This document shows, one piece after another, positions 45,694-57,539 of a DNA stretch of 64,000 bases. Both the position numbers and the translations under genes were made by a program. Under the pieces are notes generated by a model. That model did no database searches. It worked only from the letters and a program-made list of their open reading frames with translations, and was not told the DNA's origin. Numbering within the stretch: position 1 is the first letter of the stretch; every line of letters begins with the position of its first letter. The stretch lies in contig NC_045426.1 in the NCBI RefSeq assembly GCF_902635505.1, positions 361,447,138 to 361,511,137 on the forward strand, read 5' to 3'. The stretch comes from Sarcophilus harrisii (lineage: Eukaryota; Chordata; Mammalia; Dasyuromorphia; Dasyuridae).

Positions 45694-46231
45694 TGTTGTG
45701 CCACAGTTTCCTTAATTGTCCTGCCTCAGTTTCCCTAAATTGTTCTGCCTCGGTTTCCCTGAATTGTTCTGCCTCAGTTTCTCTGATTGCAACCCTACTT
45801 TTCAGTTTATTAGAACTGAGATAATTAGGGCTGTGGAGATCTGGCATCCAGAAGATAAAACTCAGATGTCCTATTTCAGATACCTAATTGGCATTATTTC
45901 TAACTCTAAGTTTCAGACTTCCTGAACATTTCTCCTTAACTCCCAGTTTGTAAGAATTTATGGTCCTACCCCCTAGCCTGTCAGAACCGGACTGATGCTC
46001 TCTGCCTGGAGATTCTGGATCACCAGAGTTTGGACTCCACCCCCGCCTTTGTTTAGCTACCTGAGCTAAGAGCTATAAACATGTCATTGAGAACTCACAT
46101 TCAATGCTGGATGTTTTGAGACATCAGCCCTGGGGGCATCATGTCCCCAGCACAATCTTTCCCTCTCAGAAATCCAAATAAAATATTAAAAACTCTAATC
46201 TCTACCTTGTCTCACTTTCTCTGGCATTACA
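45694..46231 (+). mobile_element. Solo LTR, 538 bp, with 4-bp target duplication
   Basis: TGTTGTGCCA...TGGCATTACA termini flanked by atag at 45690-45693 and 46232-46235. The U3 start has repeated 'cctcagtttccctaaattg' units, and there is a polyadenylation signal in 'ccaaataaaatatt' (near 46178). The 4-bp duplication suggests a gammaretrovirus-like (class I) family. Fossil; looks like a whole solo LTR. Confidence 0.88.
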
Positions 46232-46369
46232 ATAGCAATTTGGATTTCTTTTGGCAGTTCCAATTTGTATTGTGTTCAAGCTGTACGTGTATAATTCACC
46301 CCAGTAGATAATAAGCTTCATTAAGGTCAAGGAGTATATTTTATTTTATCTTTTCATCCTTGATGCCCA

Positions 46370-46800
46370 CACAGCCACTAACCTTATTTAAACCCTCATC
46401 ATTTCTCACAAGTCTCTTCTATCTAATCGTCCCTTTACATAAGCTGCCAAAAGAATCTTGCTAAGGGCACAGGTATGAACATATCACCTTTTTCCTTTAA
46501 ACCTTCACTGGCTCCTTAGTGTTATCCAAGGCTTAAATGCAAATATGCTTTCTGGTATTTACTGTGCCGGGCAATCTGTTCTCAATTGATGGATCCAATC
46601 ATCTTATGCTACCCTCCTTTCACAACAGATTTTGTTCTGGCAAAACAGAGCTAAGCAAATAATCTCTGCTCTTGTTCTATACTTCTCACAGAGGCTATTT
46701 CTGCCAGATGAAAGTGTCCTCTTCTTTCAAGGATCAACCCAGAAAACCACTTCCTCTTGGAAGTTTTTTCCACACATTTTCCTCAGTTGATAGTGATCTT
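46370..46800 (+). repeat. L2 fragment
   Basis: 'aaaagaatcttgctaaggg', 'cttcactggctccttagtg', 'ggaagttttttccacacattt', in L2 order. Confidence 0.65.
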
Positions 46801-46801
46801 G

Positions 46802-47118
46802 TTAATTCTCTTCCCTCCTTTCCCCCTTCCTCCTTCCTTCTTTCCTCCTCATCTCCTTACTTCCTTTCTTTCCTTCCCTCCCTCCTTTCTCTTTTCCTTC
46901 CTTCTCTTTCCTTTCTGTCCTCCCTCCCTCCCTCTTCCTTCATTCCCTTTTTTTCCTTTCTGCCCCCCTCTCTCCTCTCCCTCCCACCTTTCCTTCCTTC
47001 CCTCCTCCTTCTTCTCCTTCCTTCCTTCTCTCTTTTCTCTCCCTCCCTCCCTCCCTTCTTCCTTCCTTCTTCTTTTCCTTCCTTCATCCTTCCTTCTTTC
47101 TCTTCTCCTTCCTCTCAA
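46802..47118 (+). repeat. Pyrimidine-rich (CCTT/CCCT)n tract, about 315 bp
   Basis: Nearly pure C/T on the plus strand. Overlapping open frames on both strands (Ser/Phe/Pro- or Arg/Glu/Lys-rich) are artefacts. Confidence 0.95.
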
Positions 47119-47454
47119 CTTCTCCTCTAGGAATTTGGATGCTATATACCACTTGGGGCATGTATGTTTAGTATTGATATTACTTCATTATCTATGTATC
47201 CTTTAGCAAAATAGAGTTTCCTCCCTTATCTCTTTTGATTATATCTATTTTTGCTTTTGTTTGATTTTTTTTTTTTTTTTTTACTTCAGCTGAGGCAAAA
47301 ATAGGTTCTGCTTCGGTCTTTTACCTTTACTCTATATGTCTCATTCTGCTTTAAATATATTTCTTGTAAACAACATATTGTAGTATTCTGGCTTTTAATC
47401 TAGTCTAGCATAGTACTTTGTAATAATACTTCAGGCTTGATAAATGTTCACTGA

Positions 47455-47610
47455 ATTTAACTCCCATTTTATATATGATGCAAATTAGGTTTAGAGAAAT
47501 TAAGCCCATTGGCCAAAAACATGGGATTAGAAACTGTTGCAATCAGTGATGAGTAAGAACTAGGACCCAAATCTTTTGACTCCTAAATCCAATTGCTTTT
47601 TTTTTGTTGT
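47455..47610 (-). repeat. MIR-like fragment
   Basis: 'attttatatatgatgcaaat' and 'tttagagaaattaagccc'. Confidence 0.5.
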
Positions 47611-48510
47611 TATTACCATACCACAGTTAAATAGTTATTCCTTTCATCCATTTTTTTCTCTCTACAAATATGCTCATTGCCTTTAATTTTTTTTCTCTCC
47701 CTTTTTAAAACTTCCTACTTAAAAATTTTTTTTTGCCTTAAAAGTAAAATTGGGGCTTTGGGATTCTGAGCATGGCAAGAATAATATAAATTTTTAGAAG
47801 ATGCTATAGAGCAATATCATAGCAAAGCAATGGAAATACAGAGATATTCAGAAAGAGCTGTTTACAACTCTAAGCCAAGCTTAGAGAGCCACCTTAGAAA
47901 TTTAAGAGCTTTATCTCACCTAATATAACTTTCAGAAAAAATCACTTGAACTCATTTGTAAAAAGGGCTATTCATACTTTCCAGCATCAGCTCTAAGCAA
48001 AATTGTGAAGCTGATGAAACCATTCTGCATCCCTCTTCCTCAGCTGGAGAAAATCTATTCTTTCCCGTTAGCAATGAGTTTTAATTTGCTGAATCTTTTT
48101 TTGAGGTACTCGGGGTTAAATGACTTGTCCCCATAAATTACTAAATATAGTAATATTTTCTGTCCTCATCCTTCTTGTCTTGGAGCATTTAACACTGGGA
48201 GGTGACCAGAAACAGATACTTTCTCCTACTGAATACTTTTCCCTTCTCTGGGATTTTCATGACCCCAATCTCTTGATTCTTTTATTTTACTGTTCCTTTC
48301 TCAGTCTCGGCTGAATTTGCATCTGTTAGTCCCATTATCTGCAGGTATGCTCTGAGGCTTTGTCCCGCTCTACACTCTCTTGCGATTTCATTATCTATCC
48401 AGGGTTTAATAATTATGTCTGTCCTCTCATCCTATTAAGCAGGAGCTTGGATGGCTTGCAATATTAAAAGTAGATCCTGATACCTTATTAATAACAAAAC
48501 TGACATTGAA
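47610..48510. other. Intergenic, nothing recognised
   Basis: No coding, RNA or repeat signature I can support. Confidence 0.5.
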
Positions 48511-48665
48511 CGAGTCCTTTGAGGTTACTTTACTTACAAAAGTCTCCTTTGATTATCACAACACTGTGAGGTGGGTGCTACAGATATTATTCTGTTCATT
48601 TTGACGATGAGAAAACAGGCCCACAGAGATTAAGTGACTTGCCCATATGCACAGAGATAGAGTGC
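48510..48665 (-). repeat. MIR
   Basis: 'ttatcacaacactgtgagg', 'cgatgagaaaacaggccc', 'ttaagtgacttgccc'. Confidence 0.75.
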
Positions 48666-48669
48666 CCAT

Positions 48670-48905
48670 ATGCACCAGCTGATAGCCCCCCCTTCAGTCA
48701 GGACCCGAGTTCAAAGTTAGCCTCAGACACTTATTAGCTGTGTGACCCTGGGAGGGAGGGCCAAGTCATTTAGCCCTGTTTGCTTCTGTTCCTCATCTGT
48801 AAAATCATCTGGAGAAGGAAATGGCAAATCTCCCCAGTATCTTTGCCAAAAAAATCTCAAAATGGAGTCAACAGTTAGTTGGACACAACTGAACAACCAT
48901 CACCA
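48670..48905 (+). mobile_element. Marsupial SINE
   Basis: 'cagtcaggacccgagttc', 'ttattagctgtgtgaccc', 'gagaaggaaatggcaaatc', 'agttggacacaactgaac'. Confidence 0.85.
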
Positions 48906-49311
48906 TCTGTAGACAACTTCTAATCAGATAAGAAATTCAAACTTAAGGCTAGTCTTTCCGGACTGAAAGTCTTTTTCACCATAAAACCATTTCCTCTTAT
49001 TCTTGCTCTAACAGCTTCACGGGGTTTCTGTAAGAAGCAAATGAATTAACATTTGTAATAAAAGTTCTTTGAAAAATATACGGTACTAGGAGAAGCCAAA
49101 ATCCCTTGTTTCAGTTTCTACCCTTTGGAAATTCTGCTGTACATGATGCACTGGCTGTGGTGTTTCACACCACCCGTGCTTTTTCAAATGAATTATCAAT
49201 GGTGATGACAATAATAGCTCAGATTGACAAGATAAACTAGAACCCCCCCCCTCCCCCCGTCCCCCCCCGACTCTCTAAATCTGCTCCACAAAGCCACAGC
49301 TACTAGGTGAC

Positions 49312-49867
49312 TGTCATGGGGCAGAACTCTGAAATAAGGATTCTTACAAGGTGTTAGGTCAGTGGAATTAATGAGACAATGGTTATCTAGCTTAGCATGG
49401 TGATTAACAGTTCTCTAGGTCAGTACATGCACTTAGTACTTAATATAGTTCTACAAGATTCATACCTATGATAAGAGAGCATATAAACTCGGACAAACTC
49501 AGCCAGATTGAGAGGCAGAGAAGACAAGAGAACTGGAGGCAGGAGCTTAAGCTCTTAGAGAGAAGGACAGAGAGCTAGGGAAGACAAGAGGACTGGAGGC
49601 TGAAGCACAAGCCCTTGGACTCAGATTCATTCATCCCATCTAACACCATCTTGGTGGCAGGCTCTCCTCCTTAGCTTCTCCACTGAAACCAAGAGTCCTG
49701 AAGGATATCAAGAAAACTAGCTGGACCCTAGGCAAGGAGACAAGATTTTAAAGGAGACAATAAAGGATTTGGACTTTAATCCCTGGCTACTCTTGTGGTG
49801 ATTACTGAATTGAAATGAAGGCTGCTGCCTTCAGAGACCCCAAGAAAACCGAACAAAGAACACTACA
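49312..49867 (+). mobile_element. Solo LTR of a different retroviral family
   Basis: TGTCATGGGG at the start, a 'gacaataaaggatttgg' signal near 49757, end ...CACTACA. Flanks ggtgac and agcgac agree in four of six bases, suggesting a diverged 6-bp duplication as in betaretrovirus-like (class II) elements. Fossil; ends moderately certain. Confidence 0.6.
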
Positions 49868-50109
49868 AGCGACAATTACCTTGAATTCCCCTGGGCTCAA
49901 TTCAATCCAGGATTCCTCAAATAGCAAGTAGCCTCCTGGCCCCACGGCCTCTCCCTCTGCTTGGCTGGCCAATCCTCCCAGACCCTCCAGGATGCCCAGA
50001 CCAGCCATGTCTTTATTTCTGTGCAGCTGCACGCTGGACCTTGGATTTCTTTTCTACATTGCCTGGCCCTCCTCTGAAGTCTGCACATAGAAAGCTTTTA
50101 ATAGCTTGC

Positions 50110-50300
50110 TTGCTGACTGACTTGGATAGTTTCTTTACATATGGAAGCACTTTACATATGCAATTATCTCATTAGACCCTTATAGTAACCCCATACAGCA
50201 AGTGCATTATCATCCCCATCCTACAGATTTTGAAATAAGCTCCCAAAAGTTGAATAACTTCCTCCAGCCACATAAACAAGTGAATGTAGCAACCAAGAAA
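50110..50300 (-). repeat. MIR
   Basis: 'gcactttacatatgcaatta', 'tatcatccccatcctacag' and a diverged remainder. Confidence 0.6.
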
Positions 50301-50429
50301 ATTTTCTGAGATTCCAAGTCTCAAGTCTTTCCATTCCATTAAGTATACTTAGTAAACAAAGTGTGTATATAACTGATTTTTAATATAATTGATTTTAGCC
50401 TATAAAATGGCATATGATCAATTTTAATT

Positions 50430-50690
50430 ATTTTTATTTTTAATAATAGCCTTTTATTTTCAAAATACACTCAAAGATAGTTTTCAATATTCACTCTTGC
50501 AAAACCTTGTGTTCTAAATTTCTCTTCTTCCCTTACCCCCACCTCCCTCCCTTAGACAGCAAGTAATCTAACATAGGTCAAACATATACAATTCTAGACA
50601 CATTTCCACATTTATCATGCTACAAGAGAAAAATCAGATCAAAAAGGAAAAACATATGAGAAAGAAAAAAAGCTATGTGATAATTTTTTT
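50430..50690 (-). mobile_element. Marsupial L1 3' terminus
   Basis: 'taatagccttttattttc', 'ttgcaaaaccttgtgttc', 'gacagcaagtaatctaac'; reverse of the 35903-36095 subfamily. Confidence 0.8.
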
Positions 50691-51448
50691 ATAAAACCTC
50701 TGCTTTTAACAATGAACATGAATATATGAAAGATATTAAAGCATAAAGTTTAACTGGCAACAAAATCTAGGAATTAATCACATTAAAGCTGTCAAATATT
50801 AAACACACTCATTTCTCCCACACCCTTAGACTATTAAAATCTAAAACTAGATTCAACAATTGAGCATATTAAGTTTCAAGTGTTTTGTTTGAACAGGAAT
50901 TTATGTACCTCTTGAAATTTCCACTAAAGAGTTTACAGTGAAACCTGTAAAACCAAAGCACCTTCCCAGACTAGCAGGAAGCATTAAAAAAAAAGTGTTA
51001 ATCTTTTCAACCATTTGAGAGGGAAATAAATTTTACTTGGTTTGTTTATAAAGCAGAAGAATTAATAAGAACCAAAAATGCATTTCAGAATGTTTAACTC
51101 TCTCATCACAAAAGATTTTTTAAAGTAACCTTGGGAAAAGAGCATGATATTGAATCATTGGCCATGGAATTTCTAGCACCACTTTAGATATTTTGACTAA
51201 GAAATCCAGCATGTATAACATTCCCTGATCCTAAAAGAAAGACACCTGATACAGATGATAGAAGGAATGAATGAATGTTTTTCATTCACTGAATGAATTC
51301 ATTCAGAGATTGAAAATAGTACTAGCCTTTTCTCTCAACTGTCCATGTTCAATCATATTTGATTTAGCACTTATTGGGTGTCACAGTTTGTGTTAGTCTA
51401 GTCTGCATAGAATATAATCAGTCAGTCATTAAGTCTTTAAGAAGACCT
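50690..51448. other. Intergenic, nothing recognised
   Basis: AT-rich unassigned DNA. A short palindromic patch 'gaatgaatgtttttcattc' lies near 51267. Confidence 0.5.
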
Positions 51449-51600
51449 ATTAACAGCTAGGTGGTAAATAGAGCACCAGCCCAGAAGTCAGGAGGACTTG
51501 AGTTCAAATATGATCTCAGACACTTAACACTTCCTAGCTGTATGACCCTGAGCAAGTCACTTATTGCCTCAGCAAAAAAAGAACAACAACAACAAGAAGA
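51449..51600 (+). mobile_element. WSINE-type element, near complete
   Basis: 'acagctaggtggtaaatag', 'agtcaggaggacttgag', 'acttcctagctgtatgacc', 'cctcagcaaaaaaag'. Confidence 0.9.
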
Positions 51601-52204
51601 AAAAGAACTATTATGTGCCGGGGATTGTGCCCTGGGGCATAAAGAAAAGCAAAAGACAATCAATCTCTTTCTCTCAGGGAGCATATAGTGTGGGTGGGAT
51701 ATGTTACATAAATCATTCCTGTACAAAGTAAAACAAGTACATAAAAGAAAGGTAAAGCAAACTTCTAACACTAGAGATATAATGGCAGAATGAAGACTAG
51801 AACTTGGACCTTTTTGACTTCCAGGCCATTGGAATCCATTCCACCATATAAAAGTTGAGGATAGGGGAAAAGAACAAATCAGGAGGACAGAAGGAGGTTC
51901 ATCAGCAAAAAGTCAGCTGGGTCACATGGAGCTGGAGATTTTGCTGAAGTTATGAGATAAAAATTGAGTGGCCATGGACCAAAGCCAGATTAGTCATTAG
52001 GAGAGCAAAATTAGAAGTAACACGCTCAAGAGAAAAAGGCTTTGAAACAGAGGTAATCTCTGCCTAAGGGAGGAAGTCATTTCTATTCTTCTTGCTACAC
52101 ATTATGGCTTCCTTCCACATGGTGAACTAAGGACAGACTTCTTCCCAGGGCCAGTATTTCCAAGTTCGGAAGCAGTAGCAGCACATGATAGGCAATAATG
52201 AGCC

Positions 52205-52745
52205 AAGTGTTGATAATTTTTTTCCCCCACAAATATTTTTTTTTTTAGCTTTCTATTTTCCAAGTCAAAAAAGGTAAAAAATACTGTGTTGTGATCCGCT
52301 CTCAATCCCTATGGTCCTCCCTCTGGGTGCAGATGGCTCTCTCTATCACACTATTGGAATTGTCCTGAATCACCTCACTGTTCAAAAAAGCCACATCCAT
52401 CAGAATTAATCATTATATAATCTTGTTGTGGGCATGTATAATGATCTCTTTTTTCTTCTTACTTCACTTCACATTAGTTCATGTAAATCTCTCCAGGCCT
52501 CTCTAAAATCATCCTACTGATCGTTTATTATGGAACAGTAATATTCCATAACATTCATATACCATAATTTATTCAGCCATTCTCCAACTGATGGGCATCC
52601 ACTCAGTGTCCAGTTTCCTGCCACTACAAAAAGGGCTGCCGCAAACATTTTTGCACATGTAGGTTCTTTTCTCTCCTTTATGATCTCTTTTTGGGATATA
52701 AGCCCAGTAGTAACACTGATGGATCAAAGAACATGCAGTTTGATC
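52205..52745 (-). mobile_element. Marsupial L1 3' region
   Basis: 'ctctgggtgcagatggctc', 'ccattctccaactgatggg', 'ggctgccgcaaacattt', 'tgggatataagcccagtag' are the reverse of the L1 3' UTR and ORF2 end. It extends further 5' than the copy at 37385. Confidence 0.88.
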
Positions 52746-52999
52746 ATCCTTTGGACATAGGTGAACTCTGATAATTAACTCAAATGCAAACATCAGAAGA
52801 TCACTGCCTTGTCCCAAAGAAGCCCTACTCATTGTTTTCAACAGTTTTAAAGTTCTTAATGCCTAGATAAATAAATAATGTATATTTCTTCATTTATACC
52901 TGTGCAGTGGCCTTCCCTCAATATCTTCTTATGGGAAGGGGAAGAATTTTTGCCATATTCCTCAGGATTGTAAGCTTCCTAAAAACAAGCCTTTTGTCG

Positions 53000-53170
53000 C
53001 CTTTGGATCTGGGGATCATAGATGTAAAAGTTCAAAAGTAGCTTCATTTTATGGGAGCCTCAAGGGGATTCAGTTGACCTTCTTAGGTATCTTGGTAATA
53101 AGTGGCAGAGATAGAATTTGAATTCAAGTGTCTTGAAAACAAATCCAGGGCCCATTTCCCAAAGTTTCTA
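53000..53170 (-). repeat. MIR-like fragment
   Basis: 'gtaataagtggcagagatag' and 'tttgaattcaagtgtcttg'. Confidence 0.5.
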
Positions 53171-53304
53171 GAATTTTTCTGGATACTTCATAATAGGTCC
53201 ACAACACACACATGCTGACTGACTTTTTAACTTAAAATTCTACTCAATAGAATGAAATTTCTGTTATTGTTGGTTAGCAACTTGTAGGCAGCTAGGCAAT
53301 ATAG

Positions 53305-53505
53305 TACAGGGCTCCTTAAACTTTTTCCACTTATAATACCTTCCCACTGGACAAAGTTTTACATGACCCAGGGGTAGTAGCTTTATAAAATAGATATAAA
53401 ATTCAAACACTTACTGATAATAAATCAATTTCAGGACCTTCACATTTAGTTATGTGACCCCACATAGCATCATGACCCACAGTTTAAGAAGCTTTGGTGC
53501 AGTGG
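53305..53505 (+). mobile_element. hAT-type MITE, near complete
   Basis: Left end 'gggctccttaaactttttc' and right end 'cacagtttaagaagctttgg' are inverted matches. The internal 'acttactgataataaatc' and 'gaccccacatag' are typical of a common marsupial element. Confidence 0.7.
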
Positions 53506-53697
53506 GTAGAATGTTGGGCCTGGAGTGAGGAAGCCCTAGTTCAAATATGGCTTCAGACATGTAACCTTCCTGATTCAGTTTCTTCATCTGCAAAATAACA
53601 CAACTCATAAGGTCCTTTTAAGGAATAAATAAATTATATTGTAGGCAAAGTGCTTTGCAAATCTTTAAAGTACTATAACTTTTTATTAAGCATCTAC
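53505..53697 (+). repeat. MIR/SINE interrupted by an LTR
   Basis: 'gtgggtagaatgttgggcc', 'gtttcttcatctgcaaaa', 'gtgctttgcaaatctttaaag'. After the LTR, an ancient repeat resumes at 54213 ('agctaggtgctgggggac'). Confidence 0.7.
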
Positions 53698-54212
53698 TGT
53701 TATGCCATAGTTCTCTTTAACTGTTCTGACTCGGTTTCCCTGAACTAGTTTCCTTTGCCTCTGTTTCCTTAACTGTTCTGTCAAATCCCCTTAGTCATAA
53801 AAACCCACTCTGGTCCATTAAGATTGGGAACCATTTACTCTAAGGTTATAAATTGCTAGCAAGATAAACAAGAGAGCAGAACTCCTGTTCTCAAGAATTT
53901 ACAATATCCCTCAAGACCTCACTGACATCTTTATCTCTGGGTATTCAGACATCCTGTGTCTGAGCGTTTAGGATTTATGGTCTCCCCCCATCCTCTTGGT
54001 TCTTTGTTTCTAAAGAGTATTTAAGAAGCTGGGTCACTCCCATTCATTGCTGGATTCCAGCCCTGGGACCAACATGGTCCTTGGTACATTTTTATCTCTC
54101 TCTGACTGGATAATTTGAGTCAAGAGTCCTGTCCAGTCAATTATACTCTCCAATTAATAAACTATTGAAAACTCTCTAATCTCTCTCCTGCCTCAGTTTC
54201 TATGGCATTACA
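53698..54212 (+). mobile_element. Solo LTR, 515 bp, with 4-bp target duplication
   Basis: TGTTATGCC...GGCATTACA inverted ends. Flanked by ctac at 53694-53697 and 54213-54216. Same family as 45694-46231, with matching tail 'ttgaaaactctctaatctc'. Fossil; looks like a whole solo LTR. Confidence 0.9.
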
Positions 54213-54689
54213 CTACCTCCAGCTAGGTGCTGGGGGACACAAGTACAAAGAATGAAATAATCCCTTTTCCTAAGTAGCTTTCATTTTAATGGGTATTGAT
54301 GCTAAACATTTGTTAGCAGGAATATTTAAAGACACTTAAGTCAAACTGGTAACAAACTGATTTACTTTGTTCTTTATCGGTGGGCAGCTGGGTAAGTTAG
54401 TTAGTGAATGCTAAGAAGGTTGGTTGTTTGACCTTAACATGGCCCAGTCAGCTCACAATTCCAGTCCCCCAAGAGTAGTTATAAATCAGGGTAGTTGGTC
54501 ACAAGAGGTACCTGAGATAAAGCACAAGGGTTTGTTCTGATCCCTTCATTACTGGAAAAACAACTCAGAATGCCAGGCCTGATGGCAGTGAGTCAGTATT
54601 GTTATTCCAGATGGGCCGGCATAGAATCAAATTAAATTCTCTGAAAAAGTTAAAACTGAAGTGATCCCCACATTTTTCTTCAGCCTGTA

Positions 54690-54960
54690 TTAGGTTGTGC
54701 TCCTTGCTCCTATGCTCTCCTCCATCCATTCAAAGTTACCTCCTCTGTGCAAGATTTCCTGAATTACTCCCCTCCCTGCCCCCCCATCTTGCAACCATTT
54801 CCTGACACTAGTTGAAATAGTGATTTCTGGCTGTACAACGCACCTGGAAATTTATCATTCAATTACAGTCTCTTTTTTTCTTGAGCTGCTGTTTAAGTAT
54901 TTTATATAGTTACAGTTAATTAAAATAATATGTTTGGCATTTAAAGTGTTTTATCATTTG
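54690..54960 (+). repeat. L2-like fragment
   Basis: 'cctctgtgcaagatttcctg' and neighbouring L2-type sequence. Confidence 0.45.
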
Positions 54961-54964
54961 ACTT

Positions 54965-55340
54965 CCCTCTTTCCCACCTTTCCAGTCTTCTTACACTCTG
55001 ACACTGGTCATTGTTCCACACACGTATCCCAGTTCTCTGCATTTTCTTGCCTAGAATATTCTTTCTCTTCATCTATTATTCCTGGCTTCATTTAGCTAAA
55101 TTTCATTTAGTTTCTGCAAGAAAACTTTGCTGTTCCCACTTAATGCTTTTCTCCAATTTAATCCTGTATATATTTTACAAGTGCATAATTGTTTACACTT
55201 TGGGCCTCCCCCATAAGACTGTACTTTCCTTGAAAAAAGCCACCGTTGTTTGTGTCTGTCTGTGTCTTTTCTCCTATTTCCAGGGTTTAGCACATAGTTT
55301 GGGTTTGGTACCATATTAACTACTTAATGAAAGCCCCATT
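54965..55340 (+). repeat. L2 3' end
   Basis: 'ctgcattttcttgcctagaa', 'tttctgcaagaaaactttgc', 'gcataattgtttacac', 'gggtttagcacatag' follow the L2 consensus order. Confidence 0.75.
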
Positions 55341-55584
55341 TTTGTTTTCTCCATGCAGCTAATACTGAGCCTAGCATACAGACTATGCTGAATATATGTC
55401 AAATAACAAATAAAATAAATAAACTATATGTAATACAAAAACAAGACAACTTATTGAAGATTAGATAAAAAACTTATTATTTATCAAATGTGTTCCTAGC
55501 CTAACTCCTCTGCTGGGCTGATTTGTCCACCTGCTTACAATTCTTTATTCTCATTTGGATTAGATGACCCAGTGGAGAGATCTG

Positions 55585-55775
55585 AAGTTCTTAACTTTTT
55601 TGAGTGTGTTATGAAATCTTAGGGCAGCCTGGTGAAGCCTAGGGACCCACTTTCAGAAAAATATTTTCAAGTATATAAAATAATATACATCATTATAAAA
55701 ACCAATCATATTGAAGTACAGTTATCAAAATATTTTTTAAAAACATTAAAAAAAACCTAAGATTAAAAATTCCTC
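55585..55775 (+). mobile_element. hAT-type DNA transposon remnant
   Basis: 'gttcttaacttttttgagtg', 'ctggtgaagcctagggacc', 'attgaagtacagttatc'. Parallel copies at 4690, 19475 and 20890. Confidence 0.6.
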
Positions 55776-55840
55776 ATTTAGAAGGTTTCTCTACAGAGAA
55801 AGCTAACCCAAAAGAATTGTATGATTGGTAAGGAATACTG

Positions 55841-56048
55841 TATGAGTAAGAGACTTGAGGGAGGAAGGAAAGCTGTTTCTGAAAGGAAATGATTCTGTGA
55901 TCTTATCTAAATTTGTTCTTTTCATTTATGTAAGTCTTCTTATGTATGAGCAAGACTCCTGAGGGAGGAAGGAAAGCTGTCACCGCAGAGACTATGATTT
56001 TATGAGCTTTTCTAAATTTGCTCTTTTCATTTATGTAGTCTATGAGAT
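55841..56048 (+). repeat. 104-bp imperfect tandem duplication
   Basis: A block starting tatgagtaagag at 55841 recurs as tatgagcaagac at 55945; 'gagggaggaaggaaagctgt' is identical in both. Older than the 33- and 59-bp duplications because the copies have diverged. Confidence 0.85.
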
Positions 56049-56534
56049 GCACCATTCATTCATTCAGTAAACATTAACAGTATGCTGGATGAGAGGCAGC
56101 CTGGTGAGGTGATTAGTCCCTAATCCCTCAGGGCCCCAGCAACTCTACAAGTTGCAGGCTATCTAGATCACTGGAGGATATTTCTACAATGCAAAAATAT
56201 GACATTACAGGGTTGATCCCAAAAAATCTCATCAAATTTTATTTTATTCAGCATTATTGATGTTGTTAACAGGGCTCTGTAGAGTAAAGGAGGTAGTTGT
56301 GGAATTTTAGGGATTTTCAGTGGAAAAATAGAATCTCCTTGAGGGTAGGAAAGACTCTGTATGTGTATGTGTTTGTATCCCTAATGCAGAGAATCATGCC
56401 TTGAATATGACAGACACTTAATGTTTGCCAATATTGGGAAAAGCAAACATCAGTGAATATATGGAAAACATGTAATTGAATAAAAAAGAAGTACGTCCTG
56501 TTTTATACAACAATCATGGGATGCAGGGATATCA

Positions 56535-56990
56535 TAGTGGATACTTGTTGTTTGCCCTTCATTTTTGAAGAGGACCAGAGGATTCCTTGAATTTCCTGTG
56601 AATTAGATTTAAGTGAGGTAGACTTGCACAAAGCTATCAACCTCATTCTCTCTTCTACAGTCATCAGAATCCAGCAGGGCAATAGAAAAATCAGGGTGAC
56701 TGGCAATGGCCTGGGATGTAATGGATGACCTCGGTGTGTCTTCAATGTTTGACCAGCTCTTAAGTGCTCCGTAGTACCTGTTTCAGGGGCCATGATGACT
56801 GTTGGAATAGTGTTCTCATCTGCCCATTCCACCAGGGGAAATTTTCACGTACTTGAGGAGATGGACACCCCCAGCTCATCCCATGGGTTTGAGGCCCATT
56901 AGTTCCCCTCCACCTGGTTTAGCCCATCTGCTGAGACAGTATACCAAGGTATGGTCACTGCAAATGCTACAGTTTCTTGGATCCACTAGT
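56535..56990 (+). repeat. Marsupial dispersed repeat of uncertain class
   Basis: 'catttttgaagaggaccag', 'agatttaagtgaggtag', 'tggcaatggcctgggatg', 'ttctcatctgcccattcc', 'cccatctgctgagacag'. I recognise this order from many marsupial loci but cannot name or classify it. Confidence 0.6.
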
Positions 56991-56999
56991 GAAAGTTGG

Positions 57000-57130
57000 A
57001 TGAATCAGGTGGACACCAAATGCCTTGGTTGTAGAATGACATGGCTCCAAATCCCAGCTGTTGCTTACCATATGTGTGACTTTGAACTAATTACTCCAAC
57101 CACTTAGAATTTAATTTCTTCATTTCAACC
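57000..57130 (+). repeat. MIR-like fragment
   Basis: 'gacatggctccaaatccc' and 'catatgtgtgactttgaac'. Confidence 0.5.
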
Positions 57131-57539
57131 CCCCCTCCAAAAGGGCTAAGTAGGTAGCCTTTGAAATTCCTTATTTTAACTTTTAGTTCTTATTGTGTAT
57201 AAACTTTTGTAAATCAAATGGTATTTTTAATATATAAGAACATGCTAACTATAGAAACTCTATGATAGACTATGTAAAAAATATTAGTTAATGAATTAAA
57301 AAATCTAATTGTTATTTATCCTTTGCTTAAAACACTGAATAATTATAAATGAGGTTTAATAATGGTGTATAAGTTGTAAATATCATCATAGTGAATCATT
57401 GTGAACAATTATCAAAGTTTCATTCTGTTTTGGGAAGGGGACAAGTTATCACATTTCTTTGTTACTCTAGGAAAGAGTTAAATCATAAAAGATTTCTGTG
57501 TTTTCAGTGAAATAAACACCAAAGCCTTCACACCTATTC

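Noticed and set aside
46672-47206. Open frames of 149-152 codons rich in Ser, Phe and Pro, with Arg/Glu/Lys frames opposite
   Set aside because: By-products of the CCTT microsatellite.
56503-56832. Minus-strand 109-codon frame
   Set aside because: It lies wholly within a dispersed marsupial repeat, so it is not evidence of a separate gene.
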